Shown here: in pieces, positions 33,421 to 44,704 of the stretch
How positions within the stretch are numbered: the stretch's first letter is position 1
Layout: every line of letters starts with the position of its first letter
Assembly (NCBI GenBank): GCA_036924085.1
Contig: JAVGWX010000012.1
Span: 31,127,479-31,191,478, forward strand
Direction: 5' to 3'
Source of the DNA: Ariolimax columbianus
Taxonomy: Eukaryota; Mollusca; Gastropoda; Stylommatophora; Arionidae
DNA length: 64,000 nucleotides
Notes under the pieces: generated by a model
Seen by the model: only the letters and a program-made list of their open reading frames with translations
The model's database searches: none
What the model was told of the DNA's origin: nothing
Program-made: the position numbers and the translations under genes

Positions 33421-35640
33421 CAATGCATCTGCCTTTAATGAGTATTTGCCTTCAATGTGTATTTATTGGAGATGCTAGCCTTTGGCTGACCCCAGTCTAC
33501 CTACAAGGCAGCATGTTGTTGTCAGAGTTGTATTGATCCTTTCCTATCCTTACAAGGGACTCCTTACAAGTAAGCACAACATAGATTGGTCAGCCAGTCT
33601 AGACTGTTCCTAGGCAATGACCTCTACTATCTATATCTTCACTAGATTTGAATGTATTAACTTCACTTTTTTATACTGGTTTAGAAGGCTCTGTAGAGTG
33701 TAGACAACCAGTTTACACCACAAAACCAAACCAAAAAAAAACCTAAGTGCTTCCTTAATTAAATTATGTACACAGTTCAAAAGTTCATAATTGACCCTCA
33801 AACAGGTAGTCAATCTTGCGTCTGTCCCAACCCCATCTCCAGTCATTAAGATTTGTCACAAAGTGACCAGTGGATGATCGGATGGTCCATGCCCACGAGT
33901 CACACCAGCTTGGTCTTACTGGCACTGTAGGGGGTCTGGTCTGATGGTTCTGGGGTTGGTATTGGTCATCTCTTTCCTGATCAGAGGGCTAGTCCTGATC
34001 AATGTCATTGGTTTCACTTCTGTCAGCTGATGCACTGCTCCCTCCACCTCCACCATCCAATGTTTACTTGTAACTTAACTGCCCCTTAAGAAGTGCACTA
34101 ACGAGGATGCTGGAACATGATTTTCTGCAGGATATCTTCATGAAAAACGGGCTGTGTAGAAAATTGCTAGTAATATTGACAGCAAAGCGATAGTTGACGA
34201 GGTCACAGTGGCCTTCAGCATCCAATGGCATAGACAACACACAAAAATTAAGCAGGCATAGAGTTTGCACCAGTGCTGAGTTTGTGCCACTGATATATGT
34301 AAAAACAGTATCGCTCTCATCTGTAGGTATCTCTCTTGAGCAACCCGTATCCCCCAATAACTATATTCAAATGATATTTTCAGAGTTTGTATAAAGCTAT
34401 GAGGCTCTGCAAGAGAACTTCCTTACATACAAAACTAAGATCAGCTTGGGAAAGGTAAGGAACAAATGGTTGTGCTTACTTGTACATTTATTCAATCTTG
34501 TGGAGGACAAAAAATATGTTCATTATGTTATTAAAGACAAATAAGGAGAGCTGTACATGGGACTAGCAACCAGCATTATGCAAAACATATTGCTGCAACT
34601 ACCACCTCTAGTAGGGTCCTTGCCACTTTAGCGGACTACCTTCGTGTCAGTCGTTCATGAGCACATGAGTAACTTTTGAGTCAGAGACTGCATGCGGTGA
34701 GGATATCTTTCTGATTTGACCTAACGAGGTTGTACATAGATGGTCATGGGATTGGACTGGGACAAAAATGGTCATTTCCAATTCTTGCTGGCCTTGGCCT
34801 ACTTTAAGAGGTGGTGGACGGGGATATTCTCTGCAAGTTGGGCCACATGTCCCAATATGACCAACCAGTGACCCTTTAGTACGATGAGTGTGCTTTCGAA
34901 GCCTGTCCACCGGCTGACCACCTCGACCAGAGCACATAGCAGTTTTAGTACAGGCTTCCTGACAGGAGGTCAATTGCTGTGGGGGAATCAGTTCCTGTTG
35001 GAGTGAATATGATGAAGAAACATAACTAAGAATTTTGACTGATTTTTTACAAAAGGATTAGCCCTATAGGTACTTCATTCTTTGATACATAAAAGTTTAG
35101 CTTTGTTTTGGCTTTTATGTGCTGCTTTTGTTTGTCCACTCTGAGAAAGTCTTGGAATCCTGGTATTCAAAACGGCAGGTGTATGCCTGCTGCCAAGTAG
35201 CCAAAACTATTTGTGTTAGGTTCTTTTTGAAGTTTACTTCCTGCAGTTTACTAGACATAGGGGAAGGTAGGGGCATATTGGGCAGGAATTTCATTATTTT
35301 TCCTGATGTTTTTTGCTGTAGAGCAGCCAACAGCCTGCTCTTTTAGATATTTTACTGCCAATGGTTCCTTTACATGAACACTGTGTACACAGAATCTCTT
35401 GAGTTTATAATCCGTCTTTGATAGGACTGGGGGCTTGGTCTCACCTCTATTGAGACCAGGAGATACTTGAAACTTGCGAGATTGAACACTCGACTAATTT
35501 GAAATCGACATTTAAGCAGAACCTACATCATTGCTGTCCAGGCAGATCTACAGTGTGTCTCTTTCAGGATATGACTTGTGAATAGTGTGGATGTCAGTAG
35601 TTCCTATAACTTGCTTATCTTGATCATCTCTTTACTATGC
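33421..35640. other. Long intron; LINE tail and possible LINE remnants
   Basis: 33650-33790 carries the LINE 3'-tail motif on the - strand (atactggtttagaaggctct). 34620-34990 has a - strand ORF with a Cys/His pattern (SLVGHIGTCG) that may be a LINE zinc-finger end, weakly supported. No ankyrin exon was found, although exon phases predict one somewhere between 31975 and 39211. Confidence 0.45.
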
Positions 35641-35890
35641 ATCCTCTTCTTCATCTTCATTGTTGCTTGATCTCAAATATCTATTTCCCTCAAAAACTTG
35701 GTTGTCTGTGTCTGTTTTCTCTCATCAGCATATTGTTTAACCCTCTAATAACCACATCTATTTCTCTTGTAAACTTGGTCAATCTTATTTCTCTTTTTGG
35801 CATATAATTTATCCCTCAATTGAGATGGAAAGTGTCAAGCTGTCACTCTGCTCCTTCCATGGAGCCAATATACATGGAGAATGTTCTAAT
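35640..35890. repeat. Dispersed repeat related to 391-1600
   Basis: ctaataaccacatctatttc and the later tcactctgctccttccatgg match the 30-bp array unit and its downstream flank near 1590. Confidence 0.55.
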
Positions 35891-36439
35891 GTTTGTCATC
35901 TCAACACAGGCTCATGTCTATGTGTCATATTTTCAATGTACTGAACAGCTAAAATGTCAGTCTGTAGTGGTTAGTTCACAACCTGAATATTGTCACTTGA
36001 TCTCTTTGGAAGGAGTAGCCATTGACTGGTTAGTCAGTTCGGAGGATGGTGTTGAAGTTATCTCATGTCATGCCACTATTCTTTGCAATTCTCTTTAGTT
36101 CATCGTACATCTTCACCCCAATGCTCATATATGCCAATGTGTTGGTTTTATTTCTTGGATGGTCTTTTCATCTTTTCACCTAAATTTTTTGTTCCATCAT
36201 TTTCAATAGTAGACCTCCATGTCTCATATTGTGACCAAGCCAAGACAATTTACTAGAGTAAGTCAGTAAGTAGGTCACAAACTGAAATGTAATAGCTGGT
36301 AAATGTAGTTGGTAGTTTCTTAAGGTGTCATTAGGTGGCAGCCACATCCAGCTCTGTGATTACTGTAGGTAGCAGATGCTCGTTGTGATGCAGACATGTG
36401 CTCAACTTAGATACAAATCTGCGTCAGTGTTCACAAAGT

Positions 36440-36561
36440 GTACAAAGAACAGCGCACTGTTGTGCAGTTTCTTTTTTGTAAAATGACTTTTAGGAAAGGA
36501 TATTCATAAGGAAATGCTTCCCGTTTATGGTGAAGTGTTTATAGCGCAAAGCAGTGCATAA
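36440..36561 (+). pseudogene. mariner-type transposase fragment, 5' piece
   Basis: Reads GKDIHKEMLPVYGEV, the helix-turn-helix region of a mariner/SETMAR-like transposase. It is broken at 36561 by SINE-3, and the same element resumes at 36839. Confidence 0.8.
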
Positions 36562-36838
36562 AGGCAAGGCCCCCGTCCATCGTAGACAATGATGGCATCA
36601 TTTATTTTGCTAGCGCTATTTTTAGTACGGATTAACTGCGTTACTTTTTATCCTCACTCTCCCGTCTCAAGCCGCACGACCCCACTGGCAAGTTAAAGAC
36701 AAAACAACTAGGGAGCGACTACGAGATGCAGGGGACTCCGCATTAAGCAGCCGTGACAAAAGACAGCGGAGTCCGAAGTCGAACCCACACCACCTGATCA
36801 CGAGGCAGACGGCTTAACCACTTCACCACGGAATTCCT
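36562..36838 (-). mobile_element. SINE-3 inserted in a mariner fragment
   Basis: On the - strand it begins with a tRNA-like head: A box tggtgaagtggttaagccg and B box gtgggttcgacttcgg. The 14-bp target duplication aaagcagtgcataa flanks it at 36548-36561 and 36839-36852. Confidence 0.9.
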
Positions 36839-36852
36839 AAAGCAGTGCATAA

Positions 36853-37000
36853 CTGGGTTGATAAATTTGTTCAAGGATGCTCAAAAATTGCTAATGAAGC
36901 TCATGCTGTTCAGATTGCAACAGAAGCGTCTGTTTGAGCTGGCAGATGAGTGATGATAGTGTTGCAACTGTAATAGCAAGGTTTAGTCTACAGGTCTAGA
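36853..37000 (+). pseudogene. mariner-type transposase fragment, 3' piece
   Basis: With the target duplicate it reads KAVHNWVDKFVQGCSKIANE then AHAVQIATEASV and a stop, continuing the protein interrupted by SINE-3. The catalytic domain is absent. Confidence 0.8.
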
Positions 37001-37009
37001 TAAGATAAT

Positions 37010-37205
37010 TAGGAAATATATTTTTTTAGTCAGAGAGTGGTGAATTCTTGGAATGCATTGCAGCAAGATGTAGTGGAAGCACAGTCAGTTAATCCATTCA
37101 AAAATAGAGTGGATGTTCACAGTATTTTTGTATCCGTGTAGTGAAATAAACTGGTTGTATACAGACTCTGTAGAGCCTTCTAAATCAGTAAAATTAAGTT
37201 CAGTT
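37010..37205 (+). pseudogene. LINE C-terminal fragment with 3' tail
   Basis: Reads FSQRVVNSWNALQQDVVEAQ then SVNPFKNRVDVH, the typical C-terminus of CR1/L2-like RT proteins. The tail ggttgtatacagactctgta follows and is shared with other copies in the window. Confidence 0.85.
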
Positions 37206-38159
37206 AAGCTTAATGCTTGATTGATTGAATTTATAGAAAGTGCGCTCACATTGGATACCCACAAAATTGACTAATGAACACAAAATGAACCAAATTAGTC
37301 TGTCCTTGCACTGATAAAACAATTAAATAAGTATTAATGTTGGTGGAAAATATGTTGAACAATAAGGGACAATGTGAGTGCAATAATAAATGGTTTTTAA
37401 GTTTTTATCTCATTTAGTTGTTTTTTTTTTAAAGTTATTTGGGACTTATTTACTGACTTACCTTTGTGCTTCTTGTATACTTTTCATTTAATTGTCTATG
37501 TGCCCTTATATCTTCAAGCACATCTGACATTCATTTCCAACTCACCGATGCATCATTCATTATTCATTAGCACTACATCTCAAAAGCCTCCAAGTTTTTA
37601 AAAATCCTTTTTGTTTAGATGTTTCAGAGTAGTAGTACGTTTCTGTTCAGTGAGATTTTGCATATTCTCTGTCATTCATCTTTAGACTATTTTTTGTATC
37701 ATTGTTGCTTTTGTTTCTCTATATGTTGCCCTGTATTTAGTTTGAGTTCTGTTTCTGTCCTACAAAGCCAGCCTGTATGTCTCTTCATTTCATGTCTCTT
37801 TACTTGTGGCTGTTTCTTTGAGATCCACCATTGCCTGGAGTTCCTCTTTAGCTCACTACAGCTTAGAGTCGAGTGTATCTTCCTTAAGTGACCATACAGG
37901 GGACAGTATTGTATTATTACAAGTGTCCCATCAGAATTTCTTTCTGTGTTCCTTGGGTCAGTAGCTCATTTTTGCTGTCTCCTTACTCCACAAGATAACC
38001 TAAAGGGTTCTCCGTTAGCTGAGGGTCAGTTATGTTGAGGCTCAGAGCCTGGTGCTGCATCTGCCTGTTGGAGCTCCAGAAGGCGAGTATCTGTTCATGG
38101 GAGAGTGGGCTCATCCCTGCTCGAACTGGCTAGGGGGAAAAGATTTCACTTGAATTTTG
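37206..38159. other. No gene recognised
   Basis: Intronic sequence. The 90-residue Cys/Phe/Ser-rich ORF near 37620 looks like random AT-rich DNA. Confidence 0.5.
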
Positions 38160-38290
38160 AGATCAGGAGGTTGAGCGCCAGCAAACCAGAGCTGCCAAGA
38201 CCCTTTTACACCTACAGGCGGTGATCCTGGGTAACAGGCTGCAACAGAACAGACTGGCTAAGTAGAAGTGATCGAAGAGGGAATGCTTCA
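38160..38290 (+). mobile_element. SINE-4, internal fragment
   Basis: gccagcaaaccagagctgcc to gaagtgatcgaagagggaat, truncated on both sides. Confidence 0.8.
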
Positions 38291-38436
38291 ATTGCCAACA
38301 CACTGTATAGAGCAATGAAACAACTTAAGATGACCTGTATCTATATAAGAATGGCTTTGGGCTACCAAGAGCAGGCTTGCTCAGCAGCTATGGGATAACA
38401 ACAGCATAAACACTTTCAATAAGTCTCTAGCGTTTA

Positions 38437-38790
38437 TTCTGCTCTCCTGGTGAGCGTCTGCCCTCCTGGTGAGCGTCTGCCCTCCTGGTGACCGTCTGCC
38501 CTCCTGGTGACCGTCTGCCCTCCTGGTGAGCGCCTGCCCTCCTGGTGACCGCTTGCCTCCTGGTGACCGCTTGCCTCCTGGTAACTGTCTGCCCTCCTGG
38601 TGACCGCTTGCCTCCTGGTGACTGTCTGCCCTCCTGGTGACCGCTTGCCTCCTGGTGACTGTCTGCCCTCCTGGTGACCGTCTGCCCTCCTGGTGACTGT
38701 CTGCTCTCCTGGTGACTGTCTGCTCTCCTGGTGACTGTCTGCCCTCCTGGTGAGCGTCTGCCCTCCTGGTGAGCGTCTGCCTGTTTTGAG
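38437..38790. repeat. 18-bp minisatellite arising inside a LINE ORF
   Basis: About 19 units of gccctcctggtgagcgtct and 15- to 18-bp variants. It is contiguous and in frame on the - strand with the LINE peptide ending PKQLKTGRRSPGGQ. Confidence 0.94.
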
Positions 38791-39150
38791 CTGCTTGGGG
38801 ATGTGTTTATCTGCCATACGAAGAACATGTGCCATCCATCATAGCTGAGCCAATTTTAGTAGTGTAGGGATGCTGAACATGTTAGTATTGAAAAGAATTT
38901 CAGAGTTAGGAACTTTGTCCTGCCACCTGATCCTGAGCAGCCTACACAGACAGATCCAAGTGAAATCTGTTGAGCTGTCTGGGATATCTGCTATACACTG
39001 TCCATGTCTCACAAGTATGCAGCAGAGTGGATAATACTACAGCTCGATACTTTTATCAACACTGATGCCTTGTTGGTTCCAGACATTTGCTTGGAGCTTC
39101 CCAAATGCAAAACTCAAACTTATTAAACTAACATTATCTGCAAGTATCAA
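38785..39150 (-). pseudogene. Decayed endonuclease-RT LINE, C-terminal part
   Basis: On the - strand the order is AVVLSTLLHTCETWTVYSR, a histidine/arginine-rich stretch with frameshifts, then AHVLRMADKHIPKQL. This matches the conserved LLYG-CETWT and GHVLRM-D-IPKQ blocks of this LINE class. Confidence 0.88.
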
Positions 39151-39211
39151 TGTGATAAGAACAAACTGTCAATATATTCATGAATCTGTATCCGTTTTTG
39201 TCTGTACACAG

Positions 39212-39317
39212 ACGTCAAGAGGAAATTGTTACACCAAAACTGTTGGGATGTGCCTTGAATGGGGATGCAGAGGAATTGTTTTTGCTCCTTGATGAAGGTG
39301 ACAATATTAATCCAAAG
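39212..39317 (+). CDS. Ankyrin-protein exon I (degenerate ankyrin repeat 8)
   Basis: The acceptor is tttgtctgtacacag and the donor is CCAAAG|gtaact. The open frame reads RQEEIVTPKLLGCALNGDAE then ELFLLLDEGDNINPK. LLGCALNGDAEELFLLLDEGDNIN fits an ankyrin repeat. The frame requires one base to complete a codon begun in a preceding exon, which the exon at 31854 does not supply. It lies only about 60 bp from a decayed LINE. Confidence 0.85.
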
Positions 39318-39619
39318 GTAACTAATGTGACTTGGCTTTTTCCTGTTTTATTTTTAATGTCCTTAGAAGAGAGAGATAGGGGTGATTTTTTTTTGGCACA
39401 CTCAATCATAAATATTCCTGATATCCAATCAGATAAAATGAGTATCTAATACCAGGTAGCCAAATGTTGTTTAAACTTATTTCTGTATTTTCCCTAGGTG
39501 TACCATGTTGAATCAAGGGCTGTTTTTATAGCTTCTCTCAATCTCCTTGGTGGCTGACTAAGTCAACACTTAAAGTTGTAGGGCCACCAGGATGGGACTT
39601 TTTGTGTCCATCTGTTGTC
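39318..39619. other. No gene recognised
   Basis: Intronic sequence after exon I. Nothing was recognised. Confidence 0.5.
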
Positions 39620-39631
39620 AGACATGCATAC

Positions 39632-39985
39632 GGGATCAAGATGCTGAGCAGCGCTTGAGCTGTAGTGGTCAGCGACCCATAGCTGACTGCTAGCATCAGG
39701 GCCAGCGAACCAGAGCTGCCAAGACCCTTCTACACCTCCACTCAGTGATCCTGGATAACAGGCTGCAGCAGGGCAGACTGGCTTAGACGAAGGGATCGAA
39801 GAGGGAATGCTAACCTGGTACTCAAAAAATGCTTGCTGAAGTAAGATCTGTTAGACTGAAAGGTGCAAATATCGCAGTCAAGCTGTAAACTACAACACAA
39901 CGCATTCCGTTCTCTGGACTACATTCTGCTACTTAAGCTCTTTCAGGGTGGGTTGGTAGTGGGAGATTGAGAACGAACCAAGCCA
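39632..39985 (+). mobile_element. SINE-4, full length, with target-site duplication
   Basis: agacatgcatac occurs at 39620-39631 and 39986-39997. The head is gggatcaagatgctgagcag and the tail is gaaccaagcca. Confidence 0.95.
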
Positions 39986-40079
39986 AGACATGCATACCAC
40001 ATGCCCAACTCATCTGTATTTCTTAACAGTACATTATCTATGACTTCATTAAAGGTTTAATGCTTGATTTTGATGTTGC

Positions 40080-40860
40080 AGAGAAAAATTGTTTGTGCTC
40101 TTTCTCCATTGCCCTAGGAGTAACTCAAAACCTCTGTCTGCTATTCATAGGTTCCATATCTTGTAGCCATACCATATATCATATTTGGAATAACAATACA
40201 GTTGAAGATATTAACTTGTCTTGTTAGTTTCTCATCTGCTGAAGTATGGATTTATCATGATTAAAGGTGAGCCAGCCTACTGCTATCCTTCTTTAAATTT
40301 TATGATTTATTGTGTGGGAGTTCTTGGCCCAGGTTAATGTACAAATTCATATTTTTAACGAGAATTTCCAAGCCACAGTTACTCTTTTGACAAAAAGTGT
40401 TCATTATGTATTGAATTTTTAACTGTGATGCCTCCTTGGTCAAGCAAATTGCTTAGCTTTTCTGACACTAACTGATGATGACTATGTAATCAGCAAACCT
40501 TTTGTGAATAAATCCAAGGAAAATAAGACATTTTGCCACCCTGAAAAAGAATGTCTCTCATCTTGTCTCATCTATCTACTTATGTTGCTAGCTGGCATAC
40601 ACAAGCACTCTATCGATCTCATATGTTATTAAGCCTTAAGGAGGAAGTCTTCCTTCATGTGTTGTCTGTATGGCAATTGTTGTTTTCAATCCATACCTGT
40701 GTATTGTTTCTTTAACATCAACCTGTCATTCTCTTGCTCTGAAATTGAGCTGTCTAGTTTTATAGACTCACACAATGAGTATGTTCAGATGCATTATTCT
40801 CAGATGTTCAACCATTGAGCAGCCTGTCACCCCAGCTATGACTCTCTTAAGGTAGCAAAA
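40080..40860 (-). pseudogene. Possible decayed LINE reverse transcriptase
   Basis: The - strand near 40460-40500 reads GFADYIVIIS, resembling the FADD-IVIIS active-site segment. Surrounding frames are too broken for firm assignment. Confidence 0.4.
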
Positions 40861-41054
40861 ATGCCATGTCATTTAATTAGTGACACGCAGAAAAATAATA
40901 TTTTAAAGGTGTTGATCTTGGTGGTGGTAGTAAGTGCCTTTTCAACCGGTCACAGCAACATGTTTTGAGACAGCCTGGACTGAGATTTGTTTGCACACAG
41001 ACAATAACATGTCTGCAATCCGCTTGTGTTGCTAATGTCCATGTGGTCACCAAG

Positions 41055-41222
41055 CTAAACATTTCTTCGTCTTTCATTCTCAATCTCCCACTACCAAGTC
41101 CTGTACAGAGTTTTACAAGAAGCAGGATGTAGTCCGGAGAACGTAATGCGTTGTCGCTAGTTTACAGCTTGACTGCGATATTTGCACCTTTCGATCTGAT
41201 ACATTCATCTTCAACAGAAAGC
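41055..41222 (-). mobile_element. SINE-4, truncated
   Basis: cattctcaatctcccactac to cacctttcgatctgatacat, tail-proximal part only. Confidence 0.78.
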
Positions 41223-41319
41223 TAAACATAATAGGGCCACTGTTTCATTCCATGGATGTCTTGACATGTCTTCTTCTGCATCCAAAAAAGGATGTTTGTG
41301 ACTTTGTCATAGTTAACAA

Positions 41320-41575
41320 CGGGGCTGCAATATCTGCACTTTTTGGCACGACACATCCGATTTCAGCATGCCATTTTTGGGACCGAGTTTGCCTTCCCTC
41401 ATCGATCAACAATTTTTTTAGCAATGCTATATGGCTGCAATATGTTTACAGGGCCACCACTCGGAGGCGTAATAGGGTCTTGATCAGTTATGGGTCACTG
41501 ACCCTGATGCAACCAGCCAACTATGAATCACTGGCTGCTGTCAGCTGATTCACTGCTGCATCTTCGGTCCTGTCA
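41320..41575 (-). repeat. SINE-4-related subfamily
   Basis: ggctgcaatatctgcacttt, acacatccgatttcagcatg and tgatgcaaccagccaactat match the variant at 48550-48800 in reverse. Confidence 0.65.
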
Positions 41576-41792
41576 TGACAGGTGACGAGTAAGCACATAC
41601 ATGGGGCTAGCAACTTCACCATGAAAAAAACATTACCACTAAAACTACACTACAAACAAATAGGTTTAGGATTCCCTAGCAGATGTGATATTTCCACTTA
41701 TTTTGGATTTCTCCATTTCTCACTAACTCTTTTTGTCACCTTGACCTCTTTTCACATTGCATTTCACATTGCAATTATTCGTTGCTGTGCCG

Positions 41793-42222
41793 TAGTCGGG
41801 GTCCATGTCTGACACTGAGTCGGGGTCCATGTCTGACACTGAGTCGGGGGTCCATGTCTGACACTGAATCGGGGGTCCATGTCTGACACTGAATCGGGGG
41901 TCCATGTCGGACACTGAATCGGGGGTCCATGTCGGACACTGAGTCGGGGGTCCATGTCGGACACTGAGTCGGGGGTCCATGTAGGACACTGAGTCGGGGG
42001 TCCATGTCGGACACTGAGTCAGGGGTCCATGTCGGACACTGAGTCGGGGGTCCATGTCGGACACTGAGTCGGGGGTCCATGTCGGACACTGAGTCGGGGG
42101 TCCATGTCGGACACTGAGTCGGGGGTCCATGTCGGACATTGAGTCGGGGGTCCATGTCAGACATTGAGTCGGGGGTCCATGTCGGACATTGAGTCGGGGG
42201 TCCATGTCTGACACTGATAGCA
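41793..42222. repeat. 24/25-bp minisatellite, 17 copies
   Basis: Units of gagtcgggggtccatgtcgg with acact. The three phases give three equivalent ORFs on the - strand, all artefacts. Confidence 0.96.
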
Positions 42223-42279
42223 GAAAGTAAGCTAGGGGTATGCTGTTAATTACGAGTATTTCTCAAATTTGTAACCATA

Positions 42280-42548
42280 GATCCAACAGATGGGTAATGT
42301 AATTTCAATATTGAATGCTTAACCATAAATAATCACTATCTTATTCATATCTAGTCCATATTGTATCCATACATAATCATCTTATCAATATATAATCGCT
42401 ATAAAATTCACATCTTATCGCTATTTTATCAAATAACTAGTCTTTATCTTATCTATAGCTAATCTCTATTGTATCCATATATCATCATGATCTTATTCGT
42501 ATATTATTTCCTAATCAATATCACATCCAATTCCTATCTTATCCATCT
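42280..42548. repeat. Degenerate AT-rich tandem repeat up to exon J
   Basis: Loose repeats of taatctctattgtatccata-like segments (period about 28 bp) run up to the acceptor of exon J. Confidence 0.6.
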
Positions 42549-42553
42549 GGCAG

Positions 42554-42628
42554 AGTGGAACTGGAAATTGGCCGCTGTATCTTGCTGTTGAGAATGGTCA
42601 CTTGGAGGTCTTAAAGCTTCTTTTTGAG
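42554..42628 (+). CDS. Ankyrin-protein exon J (ankyrin repeat 9)
   Basis: The acceptor is tccatctggcag and the donor is TTTGAG|gtgaat. It encodes SGTGNWPLYLAVENGHLEVL then KLLFE, a clean ankyrin repeat. 75 nt, phase 0 at both ends, so skipping it would keep the frame. Confidence 0.94.
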
Positions 42629-43129
42629 GTGAATGAGATGAGCTTTTTTTTCAGGAACTTTTAATGTCAGGAAACAGAATTAAGCCGTCAATAAAGATAA
42701 ACTGTCAGAGCTGACAAAATTCTTATACGAACTGAAAACCTAAAGAAAGATACTGCTACAGTGAATATCAGCACACAGGAAACAAGACAAATAGGCAAAA
42801 GAGGGAGCAACACAAGAATTAAAAGAACAAGCAATCACCTTACAGGAAAAGAAGACCCTTATCCAAGTCATAAGTAAAGTCGACCAAATGAGAGGCAACT
42901 ATCACTGCCTTGGTCAATCTGAGCAGGTGACCTTGTTACACAGGAGAACATAACATACCAGATTGGATAGCCATATAAAGAGATTAAAACTGGCCCTACC
43001 ATCCATGTGTATGTGCAGACAAGCAGCATAGACATTCTAACATATCTAACAAGATATGCTTAGGTAACTGTGAAATGAGCATTGGCCCAAGGAGATAAAT
43101 CGTCGCACAAAGATACTCATCTTCTCTGT
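42629..43129. other. No gene recognised
   Basis: Intronic, A-rich. A family I-like segment may be present near 42930-43010, but it is weak. Confidence 0.4.
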
Positions 43130-43420
43130 TCTTCCTGAATTGGACGATTGTTACGTTGTCATAGTTTACAGCAAGGCTGCGACATATCTGTACCTGTCAA
43201 TTCAACATATCCAGTTTCAGCACACCAATTTTTGACATACATTGCCTTCTTTCTTTAAATCATTTTTTTTTCAGCCAGGCTGCACCGGTTTAGTCTGTTT
43301 CCAAGGACGCCCCTTCGAGTCAGAATAGGGTCTTTATCAGCTCTAATTCACTGACCCAGATGTAATCAGCCAGCTAAGCATCACTGGCTGCTGTCAGTGG
43401 ATTCTCTGAGTCTTTGTCCC
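43130..43420 (-). repeat. SINE-4-related subfamily
   Basis: Same landmarks as 41320-41575 (gttgtcatagtttacagcaa, atatccagtttcagcacacc, gatgtaatcagccagctaag). Confidence 0.65.
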
Positions 43421-43539
43421 CCACAACCCTATTCGTCAGCCTTGAACTCCATTACAGCAACAGCAACCTTTATCCAGAGAACTACACTTCATATGTAAAC
43501 ATAAAATAATGGCAAACAAGATGATGATGATGATGATGG

Positions 43540-43599
43540 TGACCAAGTAATTAAAGTAATATTCTTCTAGAGAGGATATAGGTTCAAACCCCAGAATTG
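43540..43599 (+). repeat. tRNA-like fragment used as a SINE-4 target
   Basis: gatataggttcaaaccccag carries a B-box-like motif. The right part is duplicated by the SINE-4 insertion that follows. Confidence 0.5.
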
Positions 43600-43938
43600 G
43601 CAGTGCATGAGCTGCAGTGGTCAGCGACTCATAGCTGACTGCTAGCGTCAGGGCCAGCGAACCAAAGCTGCCAAGACCCTTCTACACCTCCACGTGGTGA
43701 CCATGGATAACAGGCTGCAGCAGAGCAGGCTGGCTAAGGAGAAGGGATCGAAGAGGGAATGCTAACCTGGTACTAAAAAAATGATTGCTGAAGTCGGGTG
43801 TGTTGGACCGAAAGGTGCAAATATCGCAGTCAAGCTGTAAACTATGATACAACGCATTCCGTTCTCTGGACTACATTCTGCTACTTAAGCCCTTTCAGTG
43901 TTTGGTAGTGGGAGATTGAGAATGAACCAAGCCAAGCA
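43600..43938 (+). mobile_element. SINE-4 with 14-bp target-site duplication
   Basis: aaaccccagaattg occurs at 43586-43599 and 43939-43952. It is slightly 5'-truncated (starts gcagtgcatgagctgcagtg) and ends in gaaccaagccaagc. Confidence 0.95.
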
Positions 43939-43952
43939 AAACCCCAGAATTG

Positions 43953-44320
43953 AATTTTTGTGTGACTCTGTTGTGGTTGAAATAAAGTTCTATCCTGCAT
44001 GCTGCACTGCAAACAACTTATGAAGTAGCATGGTTACAAACCAAGAAAAGGCAGTCACACCCCAATTTAACGAACTAGTTTCCAGTAACTAAGGGAGAAG
44101 GAGCCGTGATCTGGCCATAAGCAGGCACAATATCACATACAAAAAGAAAATTGTGTAAAGAAAAATGGCCACAGCAGTACATCGTATGAAAAGAATAGGA
44201 CCACTATCATCTAACCATGTTGTAAAAGTTAACTATTGAGAGTTCTGCAACGCATCATGCACAAAATTATAATCAGCCACTGCAAACGCTCAGATATAGG
44301 CTTCCTGTAAATAGACCAGC
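43953..44320 (+). repeat. Family I-like sequence
   Basis: gcatggttacaaaccaagaa, ggcacaatatcacatacaaa and nearby motifs correspond to 57090-57260. Confidence 0.6.
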
Positions 44321-44324
44321 TGCA

Positions 44325-44560
44325 GTTAAAACTTGTGCTCCACATTGGAGTGAAAAGGTGAATGATTGCAAATGTTTGGAAACAGTCTTAGTTTAAAAGG
44401 GGCCAGTTATAGCGAAGACTTGTTCTTCACATTGGAGTGAAAAGGTGAATCATTGCAAAGGTTTGGTATAAGTCTTACTATAAAAAGGGCAAGCTGTAGC
44501 GGAGACTTGTTCTTCACATTGGAGTGAAAAGGTGAATAATTAAGAATATTTGATAAAATA
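44325..44560. repeat. About 85-bp tandem repeat, 3 copies
   Basis: cacattggagtgaaaaggtg recurs at 44341, 44427 and 44515 with related flanks. Confidence 0.88.
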
Positions 44561-44704
44561 TATGTAGGTGCAGTTTCTGAGTCATAACCTATATATCATT
44601 TTATTGACTAATGATCTTCAATATCGTGACGAGCTTTGATGTCTTGAAATTATGTATTGAATATGTAATTTGTTTTTCTTGTTTCGTTTTATATTTTTCT
44701 TATC

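Noticed and set aside
34064..34357. 97-residue - strand ORF as a candidate gene
   Set aside because: No recognised motif, no support on either side, and length expected by chance.
41723..42214. 163-residue repeat ORF on the - strand
   Set aside because: The 24/25-bp minisatellite is open in several phases. Artefact.
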